Shown here in pieces: positions 32,938-41,487 of a DNA stretch of 64,000 nucleotides. The translations under genes were made by a program, and so were the position numbers. The DNA comes from Mycolicibacterium flavescens. GTDB lineage: Bacteria > Actinomycetota > Actinomycetes > Mycobacteriales > Mycobacteriaceae. The notes under the pieces were generated by a model. The model was not told where the DNA came from and did no database searches. It saw nothing but the letters and a program-made list of their open reading frames with translations. The stretch is from NCBI GenBank assembly GCA_900637135.1, contig LR134353.1:4836001-4900000 (forward strand), written 5' to 3'. Position 1 is the first letter of the stretch; each line of letters starts with the position of its first letter.

Positions 32938-33345
32938 TCAGTGCAGACGCGACACCAACGTCCAACGGTTACCGGTCTCCTCGCGCCGATAGGAAAGCTC
33001 GTCGAGCACCCTCAGGGTGATGGCAAGACCCCGGCCGCTTTCGGCGAGTTCGTCGGGTAACTCCACCTGGCTGAGGTCCACCGGCGACGGTCCGCCGTCG
33101 TCGATGAAGGTCGCGATCACTTCGGTGGGTGAGACCGCGACCTCCATCCGCAACCGCACCGACTGGCCGCCCCGTGCGTGCTCGATAATATTGGCGCCGA
33201 TCTCTCCGACCGCCAGATCCATCGACATCCGGGTCCCGTCGGGTACGTCATGCGTCTGCCACACTTCGTCCAACGTTTCCTGCAGGGCTGCAAGGGTTTC
33301 CGGACCAGTAGCCATTTCGACGACGGCGGCGGGATTCTGCATCAT
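32938..33345 (-). CDS. RsbW-like anti-sigma factor ATP-binding kinase
   Basis: 135 aa, GHKL-type ATPase of the SpoIIAB/RsbW group. The N box GEIGANIIEHA, G1 box FIDDGGPS and G2-like GRGLAITLRVLDEL are all present. Such kinases phosphorylate a STAS partner and otherwise hold a sigma factor or another target. It is the last gene of the operon running from 37740 to 32938, 9 bp after the STAS gene. No sigma factor gene is nearby, so the target may be the synthase or a distant sigma factor. Confidence 0.85.
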   Translation of the reverse strand: MMQNPAAVVEMATGPETLAALQETLDEVWQTHDVPDGTRMSMDLAVGEIGANIIEHARGGQSVRLRMEVAVSPTEVIATFIDDGGPSPVDLSQVELPDELAESGRGLAITLRVLDELSYRREETGNRWTLVSRLH

Positions 33346-33354
33346 CGGTCGCTT

Positions 33355-33687
33355 CTAGTCGAACGCGGCGTCGGCTGTGGAATGTGCGCGCAGCACCCTG
33401 TCCAGGTTCGTCAGCGACAACACGGTCTCCACCTGCGTGGTGGGAGCCGCGATACGCAGATCCCCTCCCGCCTGCCTCGCGAGCTTGAGCCCGGATATCA
33501 GAACCCCGAGCCCCGACGAGTCAATGAACTCCGTTGCCGACAGGTCGACGACCAACCGGGTGCTGCCGGCCTCGACAAGGCCGTGTAGTTCCTTGCGCAG
33601 CGCCGGCGCCGCCACCATGTTCAGTCGCCCCTCGGGCTTCACCACCACTGCCCCGGAAGCTGTCGTACGCCTACTGGATCCGGTCAC
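33355..33687 (-). CDS. STAS-domain anti-sigma factor antagonist
   Basis: 110 aa, RsbV/SpoIIAA-like. The core VVVKPEGRLNMVAAPALRKE leads into VVDLSATEFIDSSGLGVLIS, in which Ser57 or Ser58 (DSSGLGVL) is the expected phosphorylation site of the RsbW-like kinase, reversed by the SpoIIE-type phosphatase in the same operon. The start overlaps the end of the glycosyltransferase gene by 4 bp (ATGA). Confidence 0.9.
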   Translation of the reverse strand: MTGSSRRTTASGAVVVKPEGRLNMVAAPALRKELHGLVEAGSTRLVVDLSATEFIDSSGLGVLISGLKLARQAGGDLRIAAPTTQVETVLSLTNLDRVLRAHSTADAAFD

Positions 33688-35654
33688 TTCTCGCCTTCCG
33701 CTTCATGGCCGCGATACCGCACTGCCTGGAACACCACGCTCAGGATGATTAGGTCGAAGAGCACCCAGAATAGATTCACTCCGACGCCCAGCACCGAGAT
33801 TGCGCCGAAATACAGCTGGACGATCCCGATCACGGACGCGACCACCAGCAGCGCCATGGCGGCGAGCTGCCACTTCACCAATCCCCAAGGGATCGAGCCG
33901 GCACCCTGTCGGGTTTTGGGTGTGACCGCGAAGCCGAGGGGCCGGTCGAAGTAGACGTTGCGAAATGCCGTGATACACGCCTTGATCCAGACCGGGAACA
34001 GCGCAAGGCTGTACTGCTGGCCTCGCCATGTCGGTGTGCCCCTGCTGACGACGATGAAAAGAAGCTGGTTGAGGATCAGGAACGGAATCAACCGTCCGAA
34101 GAAGTCCCAACTGTAAGCCTGCACCGGCATGATATTGAAGATCAAAAAGATTGCGGGAGCAGCAATGTAGGCCAGAGCCGCGAAGCCGGCAAGGTAACTC
34201 CACATCGTCGCGAAGTACATGAGCCGCTGCCCGACGCTCAGGCCCTTCACGAATAGTGGGTTCTCCTTGAGCATCACCTGGATTGTGCCCTGTGCCCAAC
34301 GCAGCCGCTGAGTGAGCATGGTGCGCACATCATCGGGCGCCAAACCCTCCGCCAGAATCTCGTGGTGATAGGCAGACTTCCACCCGAGTGCGTGCATGCG
34401 CATGCAGGTGGCCATGTCTTCCGTCACCGAGATCGTGGCCATCGGCAGCATCGGCTGGGCTTCATCGTCCCTGCCGACGTCCACGGTGCGGATCATGGTG
34501 CGAATCGACTCAAGCGCCCCCAGCGGCGACCACTCCCTGCCGGCGAGCGACTCCAGAGCCTCGTCATCGAAGATAACTGCGGTGTCGAGGTTTTCGCCGT
34601 GGCCGCTCAACGCGGCGATGGCATCGAGGTCAGCACGCATGGCGCTGACATCGGCGACTACCAGGCTCTTCGCCGCTGCGTCGACACGTTGCTGAAACAC
34701 GTAGGTGATGTCGGCCAGCGGCTGCTTGGTCTTGAGCGAGGCACGGGCCTCGTGGACGGCGTCCTCGACACTCTTCAAGGCGGCAAGCACGCTCTGTTGA
34801 TCTCTGCTGGTCCTGCGCTTCGCCTGCTTCAGGATCTTGCGCGAGGTATACAGCGCGCGCTTGATGCCGTCCTCCACCGCGCGCACGTAGCCGGTCACGC
34901 CGAGTTGCATCAGCGCGTCGCGCCGCAGCACGGCGTTGGAACCGCAGAAATACGCGGCGTTCCAACCGTCCTTACCTTGCTGAATGGGACCGTAAAACAA
35001 CGGCGCCTGGCTGCCCAGCGGGTCGGAGAACGGGACGTTGATGAAGTATTGCGGCGTCTGGACCAAGGCCATCTTCTCGTCACGGAAGTACCCCAACGTG
35101 AGGTCGAGGATCTCCGGTTTCGGCACCTGATCCGCGTCGAGGATCAAGATGAACTCGCCGTCGGTTTCCAGCAACGCGTTGTTGAGGTTCCCCGCCTTGG
35201 CGTGACGCGGTTTGTCCAACCAATGCGACGACCGGACCAGATATCCGATCCCGCGCTCGGCGGCGGCCTCCGCTAGCTCGTTGCGTTCACCGTCGTCGAG
35301 AATGTAGGTCCGATGTGGATACCGAATGCGCTGTGCGGCTTCCGCTGTCGCGATCACCATGTCGATAGGTTCGTTGTACGTGGTGATGAACACGTCGACC
35401 GTCGCGCCCTCAGGAGGCGGTGGCGGCGGGGGGCGACGACGCAGTCGCCACATCGTCATACCGAACAGCAGGGAGTCGATGAGGCTGTAGGTCTCGGCCA
35501 GCACCAAAGGAACCGCGATCCACCACGCCGACCAGTTCGTCGAAGCCAACCACCGCCAGACGACGTAGTTGACGCCTAGCGCGGCAGTGACCACGATCAA
35601 CAGCCGCAGCCACGGCGACGGCGCGGTCCTCTCGGACGGAAGCTTGTGCGTCAC
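33684..35654 (-). CDS. BcsA-like processive family 2 glycosyltransferase
   Basis: 656 aa. Two N-terminal membrane helices (about 15-60), a cytoplasmic GT2 domain and about five C-terminal helices (480-640). All processive-synthase motifs are present: first Asp (VDVFITTYNEP, residue 87), DAD at 173-175, FCGSNAVLRRDAL (236-248), TED at 411-413 and QRLRW at 449-453. It would polymerise a UDP-sugar into a beta-glycan and pass it through its own channel. There is no PilZ domain, so no direct c-di-GMP control of the usual kind. About 140 extra, mostly helical residues sit between DAD and TED. ATGA overlaps link it to the phosphatase and STAS genes. Confidence 0.88.
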   Translation of the reverse strand: MTHKLPSERTAPSPWLRLLIVVTAALGVNYVVWRWLASTNWSAWWIAVPLVLAETYSLIDSLLFGMTMWRLRRRPPPPPPPEGATVDVFITTYNEPIDMVIATAEAAQRIRYPHRTYILDDGERNELAEAAAERGIGYLVRSSHWLDKPRHAKAGNLNNALLETDGEFILILDADQVPKPEILDLTLGYFRDEKMALVQTPQYFINVPFSDPLGSQAPLFYGPIQQGKDGWNAAYFCGSNAVLRRDALMQLGVTGYVRAVEDGIKRALYTSRKILKQAKRRTSRDQQSVLAALKSVEDAVHEARASLKTKQPLADITYVFQQRVDAAAKSLVVADVSAMRADLDAIAALSGHGENLDTAVIFDDEALESLAGREWSPLGALESIRTMIRTVDVGRDDEAQPMLPMATISVTEDMATCMRMHALGWKSAYHHEILAEGLAPDDVRTMLTQRLRWAQGTIQVMLKENPLFVKGLSVGQRLMYFATMWSYLAGFAALAYIAAPAIFLIFNIMPVQAYSWDFFGRLIPFLILNQLLFIVVSRGTPTWRGQQYSLALFPVWIKACITAFRNVYFDRPLGFAVTPKTRQGAGSIPWGLVKWQLAAMALLVVASVIGIVQLYFGAISVLGVGVNLFWVLFDLIILSVVFQAVRYRGHEAEGEK

Positions 35655-36889
35655 GGAATGTCTCGGTGCACAGCTATCAATGTCACGTCGTCGAGTGGCG
35701 GCTTCCTGGTTGTCAAAGCGCTGACTGCGGCACAGAGCTCACCGGGTTTGGCGTGCTCGGCAACGAAATTTAGGATGTCCTGCTCTACGGCACTGCGACC
35801 GAGCAGGTCCAGCGACCCGTCCGAGGCGATCACGAGCATGTCGCCCGGCTCCAACAGTGTCTCCTGCGCTTCCCAGATGTCGTCGGGGACAACGCCCATC
35901 GGAAGCCCACCTGTAGGCAGGCGTTCGACGACACCCGTTCGTCTCAACACAGCGGCAATTCCGTGGCCGACGTCCACGTACTGCACTCGGCCGGACATCG
36001 TGTCCAACCGGGCATGGAAAATAGTCACGAAAGTTTCTGTGCGGCCGAAGTCTTCGGTCAACTGACTGGCCACCGAGTTGACTGCCGCCGACAAGTCGGC
36101 GTCGTAGGCCACCTGGTCGACCGCGCGCGACGCTCCACGCAATGCCGACCGCACGCTGGCGGTCAGCAAGGCCGCCCCGAGCCCCTTACCCATCACATCG
36201 GCAACGGTGAACACCGCGCCACCCTGCACGGGGTAGAAATCGTAGAAGTCGCCGCCGACCGTGAACGCGGGCGAACACATCGCGCAGACGGAGTAACCGG
36301 GAAGTTCGTCAATCGCCGGCGGCAGCAGCAGACGCTGTATGGCGGCCGCTCGCTCCAGGTCGTCGGACCGTTCGAGTTCACGCTGTGCCCATACCGCGAG
36401 CTGACGGAAGATCTCGCGCTGCCGGTCGTCGAGCGATCGCGGCTTCAGGTCGTAGATACAAAAGGTCCCGACCGCGTGGCCGCCCGGACCGAAGAGCGGA
36501 TAACCGGCGTAGAAACGGATGCCCCCTTCGGCCGCTATCGCCGGAAGCGCGGCGAATTCCGGCTCGACCTTCAGATCGTCGACGATCAGGGCCGGCTCGG
36601 CGGGTTTGTCATAGGTCCGGGCGATCGTTGCGCGACACACCGATGTCTCCCGGGGCCCAGTGATCTCCAGGCCCTCGCCCACCGCCTGCTTGCACCATTG
36701 GCGGTCACGGTCGATGAAGTTGATGTACGCCCGTGGCACCTCGAAGATCAGCTGCGCCATGCGGATGATGCGATCGAACCGCTCTTCGGCCGGGCTGTCG
36801 AGGATGTTCAGTTGCTCAAGCGAGTGAAGCCGCCGCTCTTCGACTTCGGCCGGGAGGGCGAAGCGGTCATTGGCCACGCCTGAGATCAT
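35651..36889 (-). CDS. GAF domain-SpoIIE-type PP2C phosphatase
   Basis: 412 aa from ATG 36889, which overlaps the stop of the glycosidase gene (ATGA). Residues ~20-170 form a GAF sensor domain (RAYINFIDRDRQWCKQAVGE, GGIRFYAGYPLFGPGGHAVG, TFCIYD). A linker helix with RAAAIQRLLLPPAIDELPGY leads to the SpoIIE/RsbU phosphatase domain (about 190-410) with metal-binding Asp214 and Asp217 (GGDFYDFY), VADVMGKGLGAAL and SDGSLDLLG. It should dephosphorylate the STAS protein when the GAF domain senses a ligand or redox change. Confidence 0.9.
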   Translation of the reverse strand: MISGVANDRFALPAEVEERRLHSLEQLNILDSPAEERFDRIIRMAQLIFEVPRAYINFIDRDRQWCKQAVGEGLEITGPRETSVCRATIARTYDKPAEPALIVDDLKVEPEFAALPAIAAEGGIRFYAGYPLFGPGGHAVGTFCIYDLKPRSLDDRQREIFRQLAVWAQRELERSDDLERAAAIQRLLLPPAIDELPGYSVCAMCSPAFTVGGDFYDFYPVQGGAVFTVADVMGKGLGAALLTASVRSALRGASRAVDQVAYDADLSAAVNSVASQLTEDFGRTETFVTIFHARLDTMSGRVQYVDVGHGIAAVLRRTGVVERLPTGGLPMGVVPDDIWEAQETLLEPGDMLVIASDGSLDLLGRSAVEQDILNFVAEHAKPGELCAAVSALTTRKPPLDDVTLIAVHRDIP

Positions 36890-37740
36890 GACACCAACCG
36901 CGTATCGCGCATCGCCTCGGCCATCGCGGCCGCCGCCTCCAGCGTGCTCTCGATCCGCCAGTCGGTCTCCTTGACGTGGTCGAACCAGACGAATCCGACT
37001 ACATCGCGCTGCTGCTGGAGGAACTCGACGAAAGACGCTATCCATTCGGCTTTGCTGCCGCCGGATTCGGCGCACCCGACCTCCGCGATCAGGATCGGCT
37101 TGTCCGTCGCGATCGATCGCAGCTCGTCGAGGACGGCTCCGAAAAGTTGCTCGGGCGAAACCCAGTTCGACGAGGGCAGGCAGGTTCCCCAGTTGTATCC
37201 GTCGACACCCAACACGTCGACGTACTCGTGGCCGGGGTACCAGTCGGCCAGTATTCCGGCGCCGCCGACCGTGGGCGCCCATATCCAGTCGACGTTGGAG
37301 ACGTCCTTCTCGGTGAAGATGTCGTGTACATGCCGCCACGCGCTGACGTATGCCGAGGGCGTCGTGCCGCCTGGCGGTGTCCAGGGGTACCAATTGCCGT
37401 TGAACTCATGCGCGAACCGAATGAAGGCGTGTCGGCCCCATTCGCCGATCTCGTCGGCCCAGCGGTAAATGTGGTCATCGAGGGCGCCAGCGCGCAGGGA
37501 TTCCATGAGAGCGGGCGACCGATCGCCCGTCCAGCACCACGGCTCCCAGGAGACGATGGGTTCGGCGCCACCGTAGGTCACCACCGCCATTGCCGGTATC
37601 GGCGGCGGAGCAAAGAAATCCTCGAATGCCATCACCATCTCGGGGCGATGCCCGACCGCATCGGCGACGGCCTGCAATTCTCGGCCCGCCGTGAATCCGC
37701 CCGGCGTACTCACGCCGAAGCGTACGGCCAGCGCATCCAC
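36886..37740 (-). CDS. Glycoside hydrolase family 26-like endoglycosidase
   Basis: 284 aa. The acid/base Glu112 lies in RFAHEFNGNWYPW and the nucleophile Glu220 in ILIAEVGCAESGG, at the spacing of clan A GH26 enzymes (beta-mannanase, mixed-linkage beta-glucanase). No signal peptide is visible at this start, so it may act in the cytoplasm or be exported another way; an upstream start is not apparent. It is the first gene of the operon with the processive synthase, analogous in place to the endoglucanase of cellulose operons. Confidence 0.82.
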   Translation of the reverse strand: MDALAVRFGVSTPGGFTAGRELQAVADAVGHRPEMVMAFEDFFAPPPIPAMAVVTYGGAEPIVSWEPWCWTGDRSPALMESLRAGALDDHIYRWADEIGEWGRHAFIRFAHEFNGNWYPWTPPGGTTPSAYVSAWRHVHDIFTEKDVSNVDWIWAPTVGGAGILADWYPGHEYVDVLGVDGYNWGTCLPSSNWVSPEQLFGAVLDELRSIATDKPILIAEVGCAESGGSKAEWIASFVEFLQQQRDVVGFVWFDHVKETDWRIESTLEAAAAMAEAMRDTRLVS

Positions 37741-37937
37741 GGTGTTCCCCCTACGTCCTATGAGGTCACTCAGATGTTCCCCCGCGCGCTATCGTCGCAA
37801 ACTCCGATCCTCGCCATCGGGCAATCTGCGGATAGGCGGTCATGCGGCGGCTGTGGGTTGCTGGGCTTACTGGGTATCGCCTCCTGCGAGGGGGAGTAAT
37901 CTCAGGACCTGATTCACCGCAAGAACGGGGACACGAT
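37741..37937. other. Divergent promoter region
   Basis: 197 bp between the minus-strand polysaccharide operon and the plus-strand DUF7159-like gene. It should carry promoters for both. No palindrome strong enough to name was seen. Confidence 0.5.
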
Positions 37938-39137
37938 ATGGACCTCGTGCTCGGCCTGTTGATGACGTCCAGCACGGTTCGGTGGGTGCTCGTCGAAGGC
38001 ACCACCGGCGAAGGAGCCACCGTCGACCGCGGATCGTTCGACTTCGACGCGGAGGTCGATCCCGACGATCTGCTCAACGTCGCGCTCGCCGATGTCGCCA
38101 GCCCGATCCACGCCATCGGCGTCACCTGGACCAACGAGGCCGAAACCGTGGCGTCCGATGTGCTGGACGCACTTGCCGTCCGCGGTTACGGCAACGCGAT
38201 CGCGGTCTCCGAACTGGAAGCGGGCGAGGTGCTGGCGGCGGGCATCGCAGAGATCGCCGACTACGACGACGTCGCGGTGTGCATCGTGGAACCCGACGCC
38301 GCGGTGGTCGCGATGGTCGACCGCGACGGCGTGACCGTCGACCGCATCGCGCGACCCCTTGACGGCGCAGACGTCGTCGAGCTGCCCAGCAGCGTGATCG
38401 CCATGCTCGAGCTCAACGAATGGCGGCCGCAGGCCATTTTCGTGGTCGGGTCGGCCCGTGATGTCGAGCTGATCACCTCGACGCTCGGCGACGTGACGGA
38501 TTCCCCGGTGTTCTCCGCCGCCGAAGCCGACCTGGCGTTGGCACGCGGAGCGGCGCTGGCGTCGGCGCGGGCGGTGAACAGGCTGGACGCCCCGGCGACC
38601 AAAGCACCGTCGCGGGTCGGGGCGCTGGCATCGGTTCTCGTCGCCGCCGTGGTGACGTTCGTGGTGTCGACCTCGACAGCAGTCGGCCTGACTCTGACGG
38701 GCGACAGCTCGTCCACGCGCCAGGACCCGCCGGCCACCGACGAGGAACCCGTGGCCGTCGCGGACGAGGCGCGGCGGCCCGTCGAGAACGAGATCCACAG
38801 CAAGAAGGTCACGACGCCCGCCGAAGCGAAGCCGGTCGTCGCACAGACCATCGCGATGGCCGCCCCTCCGCCGCCGCCTGCCGCTCCCCCGGCCGAACCG
38901 GTCTACGAACCACCGGCCTACGTACCACCCGCGCCGGCGTACACCGCGCCCGAACCGGCCTACACACCACCGGCCCCCGCCGGCGCTCCCCCGGCTTACG
39001 CCCCACCTCCGGTGTATGCGCCCCCGCCGGCACCGGCGTACGTCCCGCCGCCGCAGCCACGTCTGCGCGACCGCATCATCGAGCGGATCCCGATCATCAA
39101 CCGGTTCCACGAACCGGAGTACACGTACGGGCGTTAG
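37938..39137 (+). CDS. DUF7159-like membrane protein with proline-rich tail
   Basis: 399 aa from ATG 37938. Paralog of the 11424-13010 gene: both open with MDxVLG and share VRxVLVEG, ATVD, AIGVTW, VVGSxxDV and ALARGAALA in the same order. The N-terminal domain (1-220) is followed by a membrane helix (227-253) and an outer tail of Pro/Tyr/Ala repeats (YEPPAYVPPAPAYTAPEPAY and similar). The C-terminus is basic (RLRDRIIERIPIINRFHEP). Function unknown. Confidence 0.75.
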   Translation: MDLVLGLLMTSSTVRWVLVEGTTGEGATVDRGSFDFDAEVDPDDLLNVALADVASPIHAIGVTWTNEAETVASDVLDALAVRGYGNAIAVSELEAGEVLAAGIAEIADYDDVAVCIVEPDAAVVAMVDRDGVTVDRIARPLDGADVVELPSSVIAMLELNEWRPQAIFVVGSARDVELITSTLGDVTDSPVFSAAEADLALARGAALASARAVNRLDAPATKAPSRVGALASVLVAAVVTFVVSTSTAVGLTLTGDSSSTRQDPPATDEEPVAVADEARRPVENEIHSKKVTTPAEAKPVVAQTIAMAAPPPPPAAPPAEPVYEPPAYVPPAPAYTAPEPAYTPPAPAGAPPAYAPPPVYAPPPAPAYVPPPQPRLRDRIIERIPIINRFHEPEYTYGR

Positions 39138-39139
39138 AC

Positions 39140-39583
39140 CTACGGGCAGGCGGCCGGTGCGTCGTCCCGCACCGCACGGTCGGCGGGCAACGTGTAGGTG
39201 ACCGTCGCCTCTGCGTGCTCAAAGCCCCTGTTGGACACCACATGTGGGACACCGGCAGGGACGAAGATGGCCTGCCCGGCGCCGAAGACCGCAGGCACGC
39301 AGCCGCCGGCCGTCTGCAGACTCACCTCCCCGCCGTTGATCACCGAGTACTCCGGGCCCGGGTGGGTGTGCCAGCCGCTGCTCGACTCCGGTGCGAGCAC
39401 GAGGTTCTGCACGTAGAGGGTGGTCGGCTGGCCCACGGAGACGATCGCGATGGGCGCATCCGTCGTGCCCTTCGCCAGGTCGGTGCGCTCGATGTCACCC
39501 TCTGCGGGTGTGGCGGCCGCCGACGGCGCTGCCATCGTCGCCGTGATCGCCAGGGCCGCCGCGACGGAATGTAACCGGTTCAT
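39140..39583 (-). CDS. Secreted cupin-domain protein
   Basis: 147 aa. The signal peptide ends near PSAAATP (residue ~25). A single cupin follows, with HTHPGPEYSVINGGEVSL holding two His and the Glu of the first cupin motif, and GQAIFVPAGVPHVVSN with the His of the second, so metal binding is likely. Two cysteines (GGCVP, AACP) may form a disulfide. The role is unknown; exported cupins can be oxidases or sugar binders. Confidence 0.85.
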   Translation of the reverse strand: MNRLHSVAAALAITATMAAPSAAATPAEGDIERTDLAKGTTDAPIAIVSVGQPTTLYVQNLVLAPESSSGWHTHPGPEYSVINGGEVSLQTAGGCVPAVFGAGQAIFVPAGVPHVVSNRGFEHAEATVTYTLPADRAVRDDAPAACP

Positions 39584-39607
39584 CGCCGCATTATCCGACA
39601 GCTGGGG

Positions 39608-41377
39608 CTATGGCACAGGCTGGTAAGGGTTCTGCGGCACCTGGATCGGAATCGGCACCGGCACGAACGGCACAGTCAGATAGGTCGTCGTCATCGGCGT
39701 GGTGGTCGCCGTGGCGGAAGAGATCGTCGTGGTGGGCGCGGTGGTCGTGGTCGTCGGCGGGGTTGTTGTCGTCGTTGTCGTTGTGGTCGTCGTCGTAGTA
39801 GTGGTCGTTGTCGTCGTGGTGGTGGTCGTCGGTTGTGTCGTGGTGACGACGGTCGTCGTCGGCGGTGGCGGCGGAGGTGGCGGTGCTTCGGTGGTCACCG
39901 GCGGAGGGGGCGGGTCGTTGGGCAGCGTGACGGTTTCGACGGGAGGCGGCGGCGCCTCGGGTGCGACCGGTTCGGGCGGCGGTGCCGACGGCGGCGGAAC
40001 CGGCGCGGTCCGCGGCGCCTCCGTCACGCCGGTACTGCCGGTCGCACTGGTCAAGGCGATTGCCACTCCGCCGACGGCGACCACCGCGATGGCCGCCGCA
40101 ACGCCCATCACCAGCCCCGGCAGCCGCTGCCAGATCCGGGGTTCGTCGATCGGCCCCGTCGTCGCGGCCACGTACTGCACGGGCGGCGGGCGCATCGGCC
40201 CGGAGTCATACGGGGTCTCGTAGGGACCCGAGCCGGTGTAGGGCACGGGGTCGTCCGCCGCGTCGTCCTGCGACCAGGCCAGCGCGCCAACCGTCGATGT
40301 CCCCGGCGACTCGGTCTCCGTCGGGGGCGCCGGCGCCAGACCCGTCGGGGCGTCCGCGGCAACCACGGGCGCCAAGCCGGTGCGCGCCTCGGCGGCCGAG
40401 GTGTACGCGCCGATCAACGCGGCGCCGTTGGCGGCGTCGAGCCCCGGTTGCGCGGTGGCGAACACCGGCATGCCGGAGTGCTCGGACAGCCGCCGAATCA
40501 ACGGCAGGCCTGCGCCACCGCCGACCACGACCAGCGCGGCGACGTCCTTCCAGCCAATTCTGTTGCGCTGCAACGTGTCATCGATCGCGGCCAAGACACC
40601 TTCGAGCGGTGTCGCGACCAAAGCCTCGAGTTCATCTCGGGTCACCCGAACCACCGAGTGATGGTTCGGCAACCGCACATCGACGTCGGTCGCTTCGTGT
40701 GTCGACAACCGTTCCTTGGCGTCGCGGCACTCTTCTCGCAGCCGCGACAGTGACCCCACGGCGGCCGTGCTCGTGGGGTCGTCTCCGCCCGAAGGCAGCC
40801 CTGCCAGAACGCGGCTGAGCAGCGCCTGATCGACAAGGTCACCGGAGAACTCCGTGTGACGAGTCGTCTCGTCGATCGGTTCGAACGCGTCGCCCGCATC
40901 GGCCAGCGTGATGCCGGTCGCGCCGCCGCCGAAGTCCACCAGTGCCAGCACACCCTGTGTCGGGATTCCGAGATCGGTTTGCAGCGCGGTCAGCGACGCT
41001 TTGGCATCCGAAACGAGTCGGGTGGTCGCACCGTCGGCGCCGAAGACGGGATGGCCCCGCAGCGCGCTGCGCAGGGTCCGAAGGGTGGCCGGTCCCCAGT
41101 GCGCGGGGACGGCGAGCGTGACGTCGGACGCCGGCGCACCGCTGGCTTCGACGAGATCGGCGAGCGCGGCGACCAACAGCCGGTCGGCCGAGTGTGACGA
41201 TCCATCCGCGGCGACCAGTGGCACATCGTCGCCGACCCGCTCGACGAACCCGGACATCACGGTGCCGTCCGGCACGGTGAATACCGAACGACGGAGCACG
41301 GGCTGATCGGCTCGATTGTCGATGCGTACCGCGACCAAGTTCGTCGTCCCGATCGACAACCCCAATGGGTCGCTCAT
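39608..41377 (-). CDS. Hsp70-like membrane ATPase with poly-Thr/Pro tail
   Basis: 589 aa from ATG 41377. Paralog of the gene at 3-1715, with the same order of motifs: LGLSIGTTNLVAV at the start, SDVTLAVPAHWGP, LVDFGGGATGITLAD and VVVGGGAGLPLIRRLSE. A membrane helix lies near 415-440, then a Pro-rich stretch and a run of 23 threonines between about residues 510 and 545, then a short hydrophobic/Pro end. The Hsp70 substrate domain is absent. The Thr tract could carry O-mannosylation; that is inference. Confidence 0.82.
   Translation of the reverse strand: MSDPLGLSIGTTNLVAVRIDNRADQPVLRRSVFTVPDGTVMSGFVERVGDDVPLVAADGSSHSADRLLVAALADLVEASGAPASDVTLAVPAHWGPATLRTLRSALRGHPVFGADGATTRLVSDAKASLTALQTDLGIPTQGVLALVDFGGGATGITLADAGDAFEPIDETTRHTEFSGDLVDQALLSRVLAGLPSGGDDPTSTAAVGSLSRLREECRDAKERLSTHEATDVDVRLPNHHSVVRVTRDELEALVATPLEGVLAAIDDTLQRNRIGWKDVAALVVVGGGAGLPLIRRLSEHSGMPVFATAQPGLDAANGAALIGAYTSAAEARTGLAPVVAADAPTGLAPAPPTETESPGTSTVGALAWSQDDAADDPVPYTGSGPYETPYDSGPMRPPPVQYVAATTGPIDEPRIWQRLPGLVMGVAAAIAVVAVGGVAIALTSATGSTGVTEAPRTAPVPPPSAPPPEPVAPEAPPPPVETVTLPNDPPPPPVTTEAPPPPPPPPTTTVVTTTQPTTTTTTTTTTTTTTTTTTTTTTTPPTTTTTAPTTTISSATATTTPMTTTYLTVPFVPVPIPIQVPQNPYQPVP
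39764..39836 (-). repeat. ACN trinucleotide-type poly-threonine tract
   Basis: Within the Hsp70-like gene a stretch of mixed ACN codons gives an unbroken run of 23 Thr. Codons vary (ACG, ACC, ACA, ACT), so the tract is held at the protein level and is not a pure DNA microsatellite. Confidence 0.8.
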
Positions 41378-41487
41378 AACGGACCACACGATAGTCCCCC
41401 GACCACCGGGAACCGGTCAGACACTCCGTGCGAACCCCGTTCGGCCGCCACGGTTTTGGGGTGGGCCAAACGGGTACCTGCAATGCC

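Noticed and set aside
39699..40223. Plus-strand frame encoding long Val and Gly runs
   Set aside because: It is the complement of the poly-Thr/Pro tail of the Hsp70-like gene and has no independent support.
41428..41487. Earlier ATG as the start of the FAD-Rieske protein
   Set aside because: The extra 20 residues do not fit the family start and would take up most of the short promoter gap.
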